Shown: positions 9,474 through 17,794 of the stretch, in pieces | Numbering within the stretch: position 1 is the first letter of the stretch | Layout of the letters: each line of letters opens with the position of its first letter | NCBI GenBank assembly: GCA_029244985.1 | Contig: JAQWQD010000004.1 | Span: 1-45,817, forward strand | Direction: 5' to 3' | Length of the DNA stretch: 45,817 nucleotides | Origin: Gammaproteobacteria bacterium | GTDB lineage: Bacteria; Pseudomonadota; Gammaproteobacteria; Pseudomonadales; Pseudohongiellaceae | Made by a program: the position numbers and the translations under genes | The notes under the pieces: generated by a model | Databases searched by the model: none | What the model saw: the letters and a program-made list of their open reading frames with translations, nothing else | Told to the model about the DNA's origin: nothing

Positions 9474-10553
9474 TTATTGATAAATATCATTTGTAGAACG
9501 ATTAAACCAGCGGCCAAAAAGTTTGGCAGTAGACTCTTCGAGAACTGAGCCCAATTTATCCTGCAGAGATTTCCTGAATTCATATTCGACCTCATAAACA
9601 TCCGCTTCCTTGCAGGCGTCGATGATACATTCGTCGCTTGTCCTAAGATCGTCTACCATACAGCGCTCCATAGCCTGTGTTCCAACCCAGGTTTCGCCGG
9701 TTGCAATTTTGTCGATATCAATGGCGGGTCTATGGTCTTTAACCCAGGTCTTAAAAATATTATGAATGGTTTCCACATCTTCCTGGACTTTCTCCCTTCC
9801 TTTTTCAGTAATTTCCCCAAAGTGAGAAAGCGTCCGTTTATATTCCCCAGCACTTACCATTTCGTAGTCAACATCAAATTTTTTCAAGACTCGGTGAAAA
9901 TTCGGAAGTTGCACTATCACCCCGATGGATCCAATGATGGCGAAGGGCGCAGCAACTAATTTGTCAGCCAGGCAGGCCATCATGTAACCACCACTGGCGG
10001 CCACTTTATCAACACAAATCGTTAACGGGATATTTTCATTCTTTATTCTCACTAATTGAGAAGAAGCAAGACCATAGGAATGCACCATACCGCCCGGGCT
10101 CTCAAGTCTGACGAGCACCTCGTCATTGGACTCAGCCATTGAAAGTACAGCTGTAATTTCTTCTCTCAAAGAGTCGACGGCATCGGCAGCAATATTACCT
10201 TGAAAACTTAAGACATATACACGCTTGGAACGTGAAACCTCAGCATCATCTTTTTCAGACTGCTCTTGTTTGAGTAAACTTTTCTTCTCTTTCTGATCAG
10301 CTTTGGCCTGTTTTTTTTCTTTTTTATTAATAAGCTTTAAATCGTCTTTATCTAAGACGGAAAATCTAAGAGTATCGCGCATTTCCTCTAAGTGATCGTT
10401 AAGGCGAGATACCTTTAAAGAACCTTTTTTACCCGGCTTCTTCTGCCTACCACCAGAAGAAGAAATTGCGCTAATTATGATGACAATGGCAATTACAATA
10501 GTAACTGCCTTCGCTAAGAACATGCCGTATTCGATCAAATATCCCAAAATCAA
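9474..10553 (-). CDS. sohB: inner-membrane peptidase SohB (S49 family)
   Basis: Membrane-anchored serine protease related to signal-peptide peptidase SppA; in E. coli extra SohB relieves loss of the periplasmic protease DegP. The 359-residue protein has one N-terminal membrane segment (about residues 10-31), a highly charged lysine-rich linker (about 72-105), and a ClpP-fold S49 domain. The Ser-Lys dyad is visible: S187 in VAASGGYMM and K239 in SAGEYKRT, 52 residues apart, the same spacing I recall for E. coli SohB S178/K230. The oxyanion segment ESPGGMVHSYG is intact. It follows nudC after 57 bases. The lysine- and glutamate-rich linker is typical of marine relatives. Confidence 0.93.
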   Translation of the reverse strand: MILGYLIEYGMFLAKAVTIVIAIVIIISAISSSGGRQKKPGKKGSLKVSRLNDHLEEMRDTLRFSVLDKDDLKLINKKEKKQAKADQKEKKSLLKQEQSEKDDAEVSRSKRVYVLSFQGNIAADAVDSLREEITAVLSMAESNDEVLVRLESPGGMVHSYGLASSQLVRIKNENIPLTICVDKVAASGGYMMACLADKLVAAPFAIIGSIGVIVQLPNFHRVLKKFDVDYEMVSAGEYKRTLSHFGEITEKGREKVQEDVETIHNIFKTWVKDHRPAIDIDKIATGETWVGTQAMERCMVDDLRTSDECIIDACKEADVYEVEYEFRKSLQDKLGSVLEESTAKLFGRWFNRSTNDIYQ

Positions 10554-10610
10554 CTCCCAAAAATACTATTATATATCCAGGGGGCATATTCCCCCCTATT
10601 CTGGTTGAAT

Positions 10611-11492
10611 TTAAATCAACCCATTCCTAACTTGATCAGCATAAATTTCAATCAGTTCACCAGCAACGCTTATCTTCGGCGACGGCACCACGGGCATATC
10701 ATCGATATCATAAAATGCCGCTTCATCAATTTCTCCAGGCTCGGGTACTATTTCACCGGCTTTGTAATCAGCATGAAACCCAAGCATGAGCTGAGAAGGA
10801 AAAGGCCAAGACTGACTCTTTATATAACGTATATTGTGCACGATTAGACCAGACTCTTCCTTGACCTCTCGGAGCACAGTCTCTTCAGCCGACTCTCCAA
10901 CTTCAATGAAACCTGCTAGACAACTGAAAAAACCACTACGAAAACGCGCACTTCGCGCCAATAATACTTCACGCCCTTTAGTCACCAAAACTATTGCGCA
11001 GGGATTAATTCGCGGAAAATATTGATCATTACAACTAGGGCAGCAAAGCGCCCGTTGAGATATATGTTGAACTGTAGCCGCTCCACAGGCACCACAGAAT
11101 CTATGCGCCCTATACCAGTCTAAAATCTGACTCGCTTTACCTGCTATAGCAAAGTCCTTATCACTTTCTTTGAACAAGAGGCTGCGCAAGCTTTTAAGTT
11201 CTGCCGCCAGCTTAACTGAGATGTCTTGATCAGTTGAAGCTGCTACAAATTGTTTATCCTTATGATCTACGATAAAAAATTCAGTATTAGCAGGCAGGTT
11301 CTCTATCAACTGCTCATAGCGCCAAAGAAAATTTTCACCTTGTACGACGATTTTATTATTACAGAAGAGAATCAGGCGATCGGTCTCAACAAGATGCTCC
11401 CGTAATAGAAAATAATTTCGATCACTCATTAATGGGCCAGAATAGAAAACATTAATTTTCTCCTTCCAGTTGCAGCCAGAGACAACCATCAC
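10611..11492 (-). CDS. nudC: NADH/NAD+ pyrophosphatase NudC (Nudix)
   Basis: Hydrolyses NAD(H) to NMN(H) and AMP and, in E. coli, removes NAD caps from RNA. The product has an NudC N-terminal domain, a zinc ribbon with two cysteine pairs (CGACG and CCPSC), the Nudix box GFIEVGESAEETVLREVKEESG, and the downstream SQPWPFPxSLM-like segment SQSWPFPSQLMLGFHA that marks the NudC group. The reading frame begins 41 bases inside dnaQ. Two starts compete: ATG at 11492 (293 residues, AAGAGAAG just upstream) and ATG at 11429 (272 residues, nearer the family length, but AAGGAG is about 30 bases away). I give the longer form with doubt. Overlap suggests coupling with dnaQ. Confidence 0.9.
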   Translation of the reverse strand: MMVVSGCNWKEKINVFYSGPLMSDRNYFLLREHLVETDRLILFCNNKIVVQGENFLWRYEQLIENLPANTEFFIVDHKDKQFVAASTDQDISVKLAAELKSLRSLLFKESDKDFAIAGKASQILDWYRAHRFCGACGAATVQHISQRALCCPSCNDQYFPRINPCAIVLVTKGREVLLARSARFRSGFFSCLAGFIEVGESAEETVLREVKEESGLIVHNIRYIKSQSWPFPSQLMLGFHADYKAGEIVPEPGEIDEAAFYDIDDMPVVPSPKISVAGELIEIYADQVRNGLI

Positions 11493-12171
11493 CGCTTCTC
11501 TTGTTTATATCGTCAAGTCGCTCTCGATGTTCCCGTAATTCATCTTTAGTCGCATTTTGCACAAATATTGACGCTCTATTCGGGTCAAGTGTGCGTTGCT
11601 TATCTGTAAAATTCGATGCCTCATTTGTCCCTTCCTTTCGAAATAGGCCTGATTGGCCGCTAGTCATAGTTAGATAGACATCGGCAAGAATCTCAGCATC
11701 TAGCAGTGCCCCGTGCAAGGTCCGCTGAGTATTATCCACCTCATACCGCTTACATAGAGCATCCAAGCTATTTCTTTGTCCAGGATGTTTTTCCCTTGCT
11801 AAAACTAACGAATCCAAAACTGTACAAAATCCATTTAGGTTTACGTAATCAGATTGTGTTTGTTTTAATTCATTATCGATAAAACCAACATCGAATGGCG
11901 CGTTATGAATAATAAGTTCTGCCCCCTTTATAAAGTCGATAAACTCCTGTTCGATTTGATGGAATCGCCTTTTATCGGATAAAAATTCCGTACTCAACCC
12001 ATGAACTTCGAAAGCAGCTTCGTCTACTTCTCTTTCTGGGTTGAGATATACCTGATAATGGCTTCCTGTTAACTTGCGATTTTGAATTTCCACACAACCG
12101 ATCTCAACTATCCGATGGCCATTTTGAGGATCGAGTCCTGTTGTTTCTGTATCGAGTACTATCTGTCGCAT
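11452..12171 (-). CDS. dnaQ: DNA polymerase III epsilon subunit DnaQ
   Basis: Proofreading 3'-5' exonuclease of the replicative polymerase core. The 239-residue protein has all exonuclease motifs: ExoI VLDTETTGL near residue 5, ExoII HNAPFDVGFIDNEL around 93-106, and ExoIII with HGALLDAEILADVYL, where histidine and aspartate complete the DEDDh active site. The C-terminal 60 residues form the linker and polymerase-binding tail. It starts 31 bases after rnhA on the same strand; the rnhA-dnaQ pair is conserved across gammaproteobacteria (divergent in E. coli, co-directional here and in pseudomonads). The start at 12171 (MRQIVLDTETTG) agrees with the family. Confidence 0.97.
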   Translation of the reverse strand: MRQIVLDTETTGLDPQNGHRIVEIGCVEIQNRKLTGSHYQVYLNPEREVDEAAFEVHGLSTEFLSDKRRFHQIEQEFIDFIKGAELIIHNAPFDVGFIDNELKQTQSDYVNLNGFCTVLDSLVLAREKHPGQRNSLDALCKRYEVDNTQRTLHGALLDAEILADVYLTMTSGQSGLFRKEGTNEASNFTDKQRTLDPNRASIFVQNATKDELREHRERLDDINKRSGDGCLWLQLEGEN

Positions 12172-12201
12172 CGTTTTCTTAGCTTTTAATTAACTTGAAA
12201 T

Positions 12202-12636
12202 TTAGAGCTCATCTATTCCTAGATTAGCTAATTCATCAGCAACATCATTTTCAGCGTGTCCACTGTGACCTTTCACCCAATCCCAGTCCACTTTATGCGA
12301 TGCTACCAACTCATCTAACTTCTTCCATAAATCTACATTTAAAACTGGTTTCTTGCTTGCGGTATGCCAATTTCTTTTTTTCCAATTCGGCATCCATTCA
12401 GTAATACCAGTTAAGACATACTTTGAATCAGTAGTAACTTTTACTTGGCAAGGTTTATTTAAAGCCTCTAAGCCCTTTATGACTGCAGTAAGCTCCATTC
12501 GATTATTGGTTGTCATTGATTCGCCGCCATACAACGTTTTTTCAACGTCTCCATAGCGCAAGAGAGCGCCCCAACCTCCTTTACCAGGGTTGCCTCGGCA
12601 AGCACCATCAGTATACATTTCAACGATTTGTACCAA
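12202..12636 (-). CDS. rnhA: ribonuclease HI
   Basis: Degrades RNA in RNA-DNA hybrids, removing R-loops and lagging-strand primers. The 144-residue protein has the four carboxylates at the same numbers as E. coli: D10 ([11 protein letters not shown]), E48 (NNRMELTA), D70 (TTDSKY) and D134 (ENDVADELA), with H124 in [10 protein letters not shown]. The length is slightly shorter than E. coli (155 residues). It sits 16 bases after the methyltransferase stop and before dnaQ, forming one minus-strand operon. Confidence 0.98.
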   Translation of the reverse strand: MVQIVEMYTDGACRGNPGKGGWGALLRYGDVEKTLYGGESMTTNNRMELTAVIKGLEALNKPCQVKVTTDSKYVLTGITEWMPNWKKRNWHTASKKPVLNVDLWKKLDELVASHKVDWDWVKGHSGHAENDVADELANLGIDEL

Positions 12637-12652
12637 TTGCTGATCCTTATAA

Positions 12653-13450
12653 TTAATGAATTTTTAAGCGAACATTCTCTACAGCGCGAATTGCCGTCCT
12701 GGTCGCGGGTGACCGAAGTGCTCTCCATCTTGGCATTTCCGGAGTAATAGTCGCTACTTGCTTAACACAAAGTACAAAATAAGCACCTCCTAATGGGCTA
12801 TGTAATTTTCTGCATAGCCTTTCAACCTTTTCCGCCCTTCTTAATAAGCTCGCAAACTTTAAAGGTAAAAAGTGAAGCCCGTAATCTACAGAATTTATTT
12901 GCAAATTCAGTAACTGCAACCAATCGCCTAAGCGTCTTTTAGATAAAAATCTTCCGCACCAAGGCAAATAAGTTCTGCGCTTAAACATCCGCCAGAAACC
13001 CCAGAGGCTGACCGGATTAAATCCTACTATCAGCATATGCCCACCAGGTCGAAGTACGCGAGTCACTTCTCTCAATAGTTTCCGGCTGTCATCAGTAAAA
13101 TCCAAAGCATGATGAACCACTACAACATCAATACTATCCGTTTCAAGCGGGAGTTCCTCGATGTCACTAACTGCATTTTGTATCCCTGGTCTCCAGCTTG
13201 GGGCAAAAATTATCTTGTGCCCGACCGGGCTCTCGTCGATTAATGAAACTTCATCATTAGGGCCCACCTGCAAGATATGATAACCAAATAATCGGGAGAT
13301 AATAGGTTTAACTATGGCACTCTCAGCTTCTAATAGAGCTATCCCTTGAGCAGATCGATACCACTCACTCGCTAGCGCAGAAAGTAATTCAGAATCTGGA
13401 AGCCTTTTGAGTAAACGACGCCGGTTTTCATTCTTAAAAGATAGTTTCAT
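12653..13450 (-). CDS. class I SAM-dependent methyltransferase (YafS-like)
   Basis: A 265-residue methyltransferase of the family found beside rnhA/dnaQ in E. coli (YafS) and pseudomonads; the substrate is not known. The Rossmann part holds a weak glycine motif (ILQVGPNDE), an acidic residue about 20 residues later, and [22 protein letters not shown] plus [21 protein letters not shown], typical of small-molecule or lipid/quinone methyltransferases. The frame can be extended to a GTG at 13495, but the added residues (a CCC run) look non-coding; the ATG at 13450 with AGAAG upstream is preferred. In E. coli gloB lies between yafS and mltD; here that gene is absent and a 300-base divergent spacer separates this gene from mltD. 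Confidence 0.82.
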   Translation of the reverse strand: MKLSFKNENRRRLLKRLPDSELLSALASEWYRSAQGIALLEAESAIVKPIISRLFGYHILQVGPNDEVSLIDESPVGHKIIFAPSWRPGIQNAVSDIEELPLETDSIDVVVVHHALDFTDDSRKLLREVTRVLRPGGHMLIVGFNPVSLWGFWRMFKRRTYLPWCGRFLSKRRLGDWLQLLNLQINSVDYGLHFLPLKFASLLRRAEKVERLCRKLHSPLGGAYFVLCVKQVATITPEMPRWRALRSPATRTAIRAVENVRLKIH

Positions 13451-13750
13451 AAAGGCTTCTGTATTCGAGCAACAACAAATAATATCGTCGATCACCTTTC
13501 GTATCTATATATCTAAATGGCGACGGCGCTTGAAATCAGTGCTGTTCTCTATATTATGTCGGTTCTGAAGAAGATGCGTACCCAAATTTAGAAGAATTTT
13601 ATCATTTAATATCAGACATATGCATAATATACTTACTTTGTTAGGTAAGTATTAATAGATGTCTATTCATGTCGTCAATATTAAAGATAAAGGAGTATTT
13701 ACAACAATTCAGATTTTGAAGGATAACTTCTAAGAATTTTTGGTCTAAAA
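13451..13750. other. divergent promoter region, methyltransferase / mltD
   Basis: No gene is seen in these 300 bases. The only strong structure is the ATACTTAC/GTAAGTAT inverted repeat at 13629-13652. In E. coli the equivalent gap is occupied by gloB; no glyoxalase II fragment is recognisable in any frame here. Confidence 0.5.
13629..13652. promoter_or_regulatory. 8-bp inverted repeat upstream of mltD (possible operator)
   Basis: ATACTTAC (13629-13636) and GTAAGTAT (13645-13652) are perfect inverted arms separated by 8 bases. The dyad lies about 100 bases before the mltD start. Size and symmetry suit a TetR- or MarR-type site; no T-run follows, so it is not a terminator. Confidence 0.4.
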
Positions 13751-15361
13751 ATGCCTATGCCGTATTCAAGCAGTAAATCTCGTAATCGCAACTCCCTGCT
13801 AATCACCCTATTTTTAATACTTACCGCCTGCCAGTCTTCTATTGTCCCTGAAGATAGCGTGACGGAAATCATTAGTATTGCTGATCGAACTACAAGTGAA
13901 GAGCTTATTATCGAGCAAGCCATCAACTCACCAATACTGAAAATTGAAGAAGACGATGTTATCGAAAGCTTTAATGATCTCTGGGACCGACTACGGACAA
14001 AATTCCAGCTTTCCCGGCATTACCAGCACCCAGCTGTAGAAAAACACCTCGCCTCCTATGCAAATAATCAAATGTATTTCGATCGAATATCCGAACGGGC
14101 TCAACCTTTTTTGTTTTGGATAGTTGGCGAAATAGAGCGACGCGAATTACCAATGGAATTGGCGTTAATCCCTATTGTTGAAAGTACCTTTAATCCGAAT
14201 GCTTACTCTCCTAAACACGCAGTAGGCTTATGGCAATTTATCGGACCCACCGCAAAAAGTTTCGGCCTACAGCAAGACTGGTGGTATGACGGCAGAAGAG
14301 ACCCTCGCGCTTCAACATTAGCGGCATTAGATTATTTACAGACACTCCATCAAGAGTTTAATGAAGACTGGCTCCTAGCCTTGGCCGCCTACAATACTGG
14401 CGCGGGCAATGTACGCCGAGCAATCCGCCGCGCCGGGCTTACCAAAGAAACTGCTGATTTCTGGTCTCTACCCTTAGCTAGTGAAACGCGCTCACATGTG
14501 CCCAAGATAATTGCACTTGCAAAGCTAATCGCGAACAACACTGAATATGGTGTTGAACTATCACCGATCGCAAATGAAGAACCGCTGGTGCTAGTGGAAA
14601 TCGACTCACAAATCGACCTTAATCAAGCGGCACGCCTAGCTCAACTGGATTACGAGGAGCTTAGACATCTTAATCCAGGTTACCTTCAATGGGCCACACA
14701 TCCGGATAACCCGCAAGTAATAGCGGTACCAATTAAAAATGCCGAGTTATTACAAACAGGAATTGCAGATTTAGGTCCAGATCAATTTGTTACCTGGGAT
14801 CGCTATGAAATCAAACCAGGAGATACGCTCGGTGCAATCGCCCTAAAATTGAATACCAGAGTCGATGTTTTGCAGACTGTAAATCAAATAAGTGGCACAC
14901 GAATCGTAGCTGGTGATTCCCTCGTAGTGCCGCGGACAACAGACTTGTCATTACTAGCAAACTATAACCGCGCAAATCGCAGTGGGCGTCGCATCCTCCC
15001 TACACCCAATGAATACATTGTCCGAAATGGTGATAATTTATGGAATATCGCCAGGAAATTCGATTTGCGGTCCGCAGAGATCGCGAGCTGGAACAATATA
15101 GGCATCGAATCAGTCTTACAACCAGGCCAAAAACTGAATCTAGAGTTTTCCCAAACCCCAATCAGTCCAAGTTCAGAAATCTCTATAAATGCTAGCGCCA
15201 AAGATTATCGCGTCCAGCGAGGCGACTCAATGCATGAGATCGCTAATAAGTTTTCAATCGCTATCAGCGACTTGTTAAACTGGAATGAAATGAACTCCAG
15301 CGATCTAATTTTTCCCGGGCAACTAATTCGAATAACACCGCTAGAAATAAACTTGAATTAA
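13751..15361 (+). CDS. mltD: membrane-bound lytic murein transglycosylase D
   Basis: Cleaves peptidoglycan glycan strands to 1,6-anhydromuropeptides in the periplasm. The 536-residue precursor has a lipoprotein signal ending in LTAC with lipidated C27. The SLT catalytic domain (about residues 100-290) carries the catalytic glutamate E144 in PIVESTFNPNAYS, then GLWQFIGPTAKSFGL and AAYNTGAGNVRRA. Three LysM peptidoglycan-binding repeats follow at about 352-395, 421-465 and 486-530 (KPGDTL, RNGDNL, QRGDSM); E. coli MltD has two. The start may be the ATG at 13751 or 13757; neither has a clear binding site. The POT transporter begins one base after its stop, so wall turnover and peptide import may be co-expressed. 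Confidence 0.95.
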   Translation: MPMPYSSSKSRNRNSLLITLFLILTACQSSIVPEDSVTEIISIADRTTSEELIIEQAINSPILKIEEDDVIESFNDLWDRLRTKFQLSRHYQHPAVEKHLASYANNQMYFDRISERAQPFLFWIVGEIERRELPMELALIPIVESTFNPNAYSPKHAVGLWQFIGPTAKSFGLQQDWWYDGRRDPRASTLAALDYLQTLHQEFNEDWLLALAAYNTGAGNVRRAIRRAGLTKETADFWSLPLASETRSHVPKIIALAKLIANNTEYGVELSPIANEEPLVLVEIDSQIDLNQAARLAQLDYEELRHLNPGYLQWATHPDNPQVIAVPIKNAELLQTGIADLGPDQFVTWDRYEIKPGDTLGAIALKLNTRVDVLQTVNQISGTRIVAGDSLVVPRTTDLSLLANYNRANRSGRRILPTPNEYIVRNGDNLWNIARKFDLRSAEIASWNNIGIESVLQPGQKLNLEFSQTPISPSSEISINASAKDYRVQRGDSMHEIANKFSIAISDLLNWNEMNSSDLIFPGQLIRITPLEINLN

Positions 15362-15362
15362 A

Positions 15363-16871
15363 ATGACCCATACTGCGCTAGACGAAGCTAGGAAACACGA
15401 CTTTTTCGGACATCCAGCTGGGCTTTCCACGTTATTTTTTACTGAGATGTGGGAACGAATGAGTTATTACGGTTTGCGGGCGCTGTTGGTTTTGTTCATG
15501 ACGCTCAGCATGCAGGAAGGCGGGCTCGGGATCACTGTCGCTTCCGCTACTGCAATTTATGGCCTCTACACTGGCGCAGCTTATTTTATGGGTTTACCTG
15601 GAGGCTGGATTGCGGATCGACTAATTGGTAGCCAAATGGCTGTTTGGTATGGCGGCATAATTATTATGTCTGGCCATGTATTACTCGCCATACCTAATGA
15701 TAATACTTTTTTCATCGGTTTGATCCTGGTCGTATTGGGCACAGGTTTGTTAAAACCAAATATTGGGGCCTTAGTAGGACAACTATACAGCCTCGAAGAT
15801 GAGCGCAGAGATGCAGGCTATACCCTCTATTACATGGGCATCAACCTAGGCTCAATTATTGGCTCCCTAGTTTGTGGGTGGCTGCAATTAAACGCTGGCT
15901 ACCACTGGGCATTCGGCGCCGCAGCCGCTGGTATGGGCTTGGGGCTTGTACAATTCCGTTTGACACTTTATAAACTTGATGGCCAAGGTTCGATACCTAC
16001 ACAACCACTTTCAACTGTAGCCCATAGAACGAGCAAGATTGCCATACTTGCTTCAGTCGTCATGCTATGTGTAGCAACGATTCTTATACTGTCTGGAAAT
16101 ATTTCAATTAATCCGGTAACACTAGCTCAGTATGTCGCAATCACGATTACTACAGTTTTTCTTGCATACTATGCTGGTATTTATGTCTTTGCAGACTTAA
16201 ACAGGAATGAAAAAAGATCATTAGCTGCATTATTTCTCATTTGTGTCGCGTCAACATTCTTTTGGGCTGGATTCGAACAGGCTGGCTCTTCGTTAAACCT
16301 TTTTGGTCGCGACTACACAAGTAGAATTATAAGCAATTTTGAAATCCCCCCCGCTTGGTTTCAGTCGGCAAATTCATTCTTTATCATAATACTTGCACCT
16401 TTCTTTGCAGCTCTCTGGATAAATCTCGGGAAACGCTGGGTTTATCCATATTATGGTATTAAATGTGCTATTGGATTAATCATAATGGCGACAGGATTTA
16501 TCGTCATGTTCTTCGCAGCACAAGTTGCAGCATCTGGTCTGCAAGCAGCGCCTTACTGGCTAATCGGAACCTATTTCTTGCATACGGTTGGAGAGCTCTG
16601 TCTAAGCCCTGTAGCGCTAAGTGCAGTTAGCAAGTTATCCCCACGAAGATTTGCTGGCCAAATGATGGGGGTTTTTACCCTAACTTATTCTATAGGAAGT
16701 GTGGTGGCTGGCTTGATAGCTGGCAATTTTGATCCTAACAATATCCAACAAATGCCTAATCTATATTTACAAATTAGCTTCTTTACCATTGCCGCTGGCA
16801 TCGTAATTGGGTTATTTTCGTTCAAGACCAAAAATTGGGAATCTCTACTCGAGAAAGAAATTAGATCTTAG
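15363..16871 (+). CDS. POT-family proton-coupled di/tripeptide transporter
   Basis: Proton-driven symporter of the PTR2/POT family (Dtp-like), importing di- and tripeptides across the inner membrane. The 502-residue protein is hydrophobic with 12-14 predicted helices. Helix 1 carries the POT signature ExxER as FFTEMWERMSYYGLRALLV, coupling protons to peptide; helix 4-5 shows YTLYYMGINLGSIIGSLVCGWL, the family's second signature. The conserved FWAGFEQAGSSLN segment occurs in helix 7. Translation starts one base after the mltD stop. In P. aeruginosa, as I recall, an ABC peptide transporter fills this spot between fabI and mltD, so the role may be conserved with a different transporter. Substrate range is inferred. 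Confidence 0.92.
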   Translation: MTHTALDEARKHDFFGHPAGLSTLFFTEMWERMSYYGLRALLVLFMTLSMQEGGLGITVASATAIYGLYTGAAYFMGLPGGWIADRLIGSQMAVWYGGIIIMSGHVLLAIPNDNTFFIGLILVVLGTGLLKPNIGALVGQLYSLEDERRDAGYTLYYMGINLGSIIGSLVCGWLQLNAGYHWAFGAAAAGMGLGLVQFRLTLYKLDGQGSIPTQPLSTVAHRTSKIAILASVVMLCVATILILSGNISINPVTLAQYVAITITTVFLAYYAGIYVFADLNRNEKRSLAALFLICVASTFFWAGFEQAGSSLNLFGRDYTSRIISNFEIPPAWFQSANSFFIIILAPFFAALWINLGKRWVYPYYGIKCAIGLIIMATGFIVMFFAAQVAASGLQAAPYWLIGTYFLHTVGELCLSPVALSAVSKLSPRRFAGQMMGVFTLTYSIGSVVAGLIAGNFDPNNIQQMPNLYLQISFFTIAAGIVIGLFSFKTKNWESLLEKEIRS

Positions 16872-16887
16872 CCGTTTATCGATTTAA

Positions 16888-16917
16888 TTGATCAGACTGC
16901 ACTAGATTTTTTATAAT
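16888..16917 (+). promoter_or_regulatory. sigma-70 promoter of fabI
   Basis: TTGATC (16888-16893) and a perfect TATAAT (16912-16917) are 18 bases apart, with the predicted start near 16924, about 23 bases before the fabI ATG. AAGGA follows at the right place for ribosome binding. Seen in sequence; activity inferred. Confidence 0.65.
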
Positions 16918-16946
16918 TACAATATATTTAACAAGGAATAAATGTT

Positions 16947-17756
16947 ATGGGCTTTATGGCTGGCAAACGAATCTTGGTGTTGGGTATAGCGAGCAAGCTA
17001 TCTATTGCATCTGGAATTGCAGCGGCCATGCACAGAGAAGGTGCAGAATTAGCCTTCACTTACCAAAATGAAAAACTTAAAGACCGAGTTTGGGGTTTTG
17101 CTGAGGGCTGGGGGTCAAATTTAGTTTATCCTTGTGACGTAACGAATGACACTCAAATTGTTGATCTTTTTTCACAGCTTAGTGAAAGCTGGGACGGGTT
17201 AGATGGCATAGTTCACTGCCTTGCCTATGCGCCAGCACATGAACTAGATGGTAATTATGTCGATGTCACTACCCGTGAGGGCTTTCTCACCGCACATGAA
17301 ATTAGCTCATATAGCTTTGTTGCCTTGGCACAGGCGGGACGTGAACTTATGCGTAACCGCAACGGCTCTCTACTTACTCTTAGTTACTTGGGGGCTATGC
17401 GTAGCCTTCCCAACTACAATGTCATGGGCTTAGCTAAAGCAAGCCTAGAAGCCAATGTACGCTATATGGCCTCTAGCTTAGGGCCGGAAGGCACAAGGGT
17501 AAATGGCATTTCGGCAGGTCCCATCAGAACCTTGGCCTCGGCTGGCATTAAGAGCTTTCGGAAAATGTTACAACACAATGCTAGCCAAACACCTCTCCGT
17601 AGGAATGTTACGACTGAGGAAGTGGGAAATTCTGCCGCTTTTCTCTGCTCAGATCTGGCCTCTGGAATCAGCGGTGAAATTCTATATGTGGATGGCGGGT
17701 TCAACACTACAGCTATGGGCTCACTTAACGACTTGGACCCCAAAACTAATCCTTAA
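16947..17756 (+). CDS. fabI: enoyl-ACP reductase (NADH) FabI
   Basis: Last step of each fatty-acid elongation round, reducing trans-2-enoyl-ACP with NADH. The 269-residue SDR protein begins [24 protein letters not shown], the FabI cofactor loop. The active-site pair is Y157-x6-K164 ([13 protein letters not shown]), with the second conserved tyrosine about ten residues earlier in [21 protein letters not shown], the substrate-binding loop, is intact. The target residues of triclosan-type inhibitors lie in these segments and look typical. It has its own promoter and ends 38 bases from the convergent ppiD stop with no hairpin between. Next to tig-ppiD the position matches pseudomonads. Confidence 0.97.
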   Translation: MGFMAGKRILVLGIASKLSIASGIAAAMHREGAELAFTYQNEKLKDRVWGFAEGWGSNLVYPCDVTNDTQIVDLFSQLSESWDGLDGIVHCLAYAPAHELDGNYVDVTTREGFLTAHEISSYSFVALAQAGRELMRNRNGSLLTLSYLGAMRSLPNYNVMGLAKASLEANVRYMASSLGPEGTRVNGISAGPIRTLASAGIKSFRKMLQHNASQTPLRRNVTTEEVGNSAAFLCSDLASGISGEILYVDGGFNTTAMGSLNDLDPKTNP

Positions 17757-17794
17757 AAGATGCCCATTACAAAACGCTAAATTACAAGTTCCAC

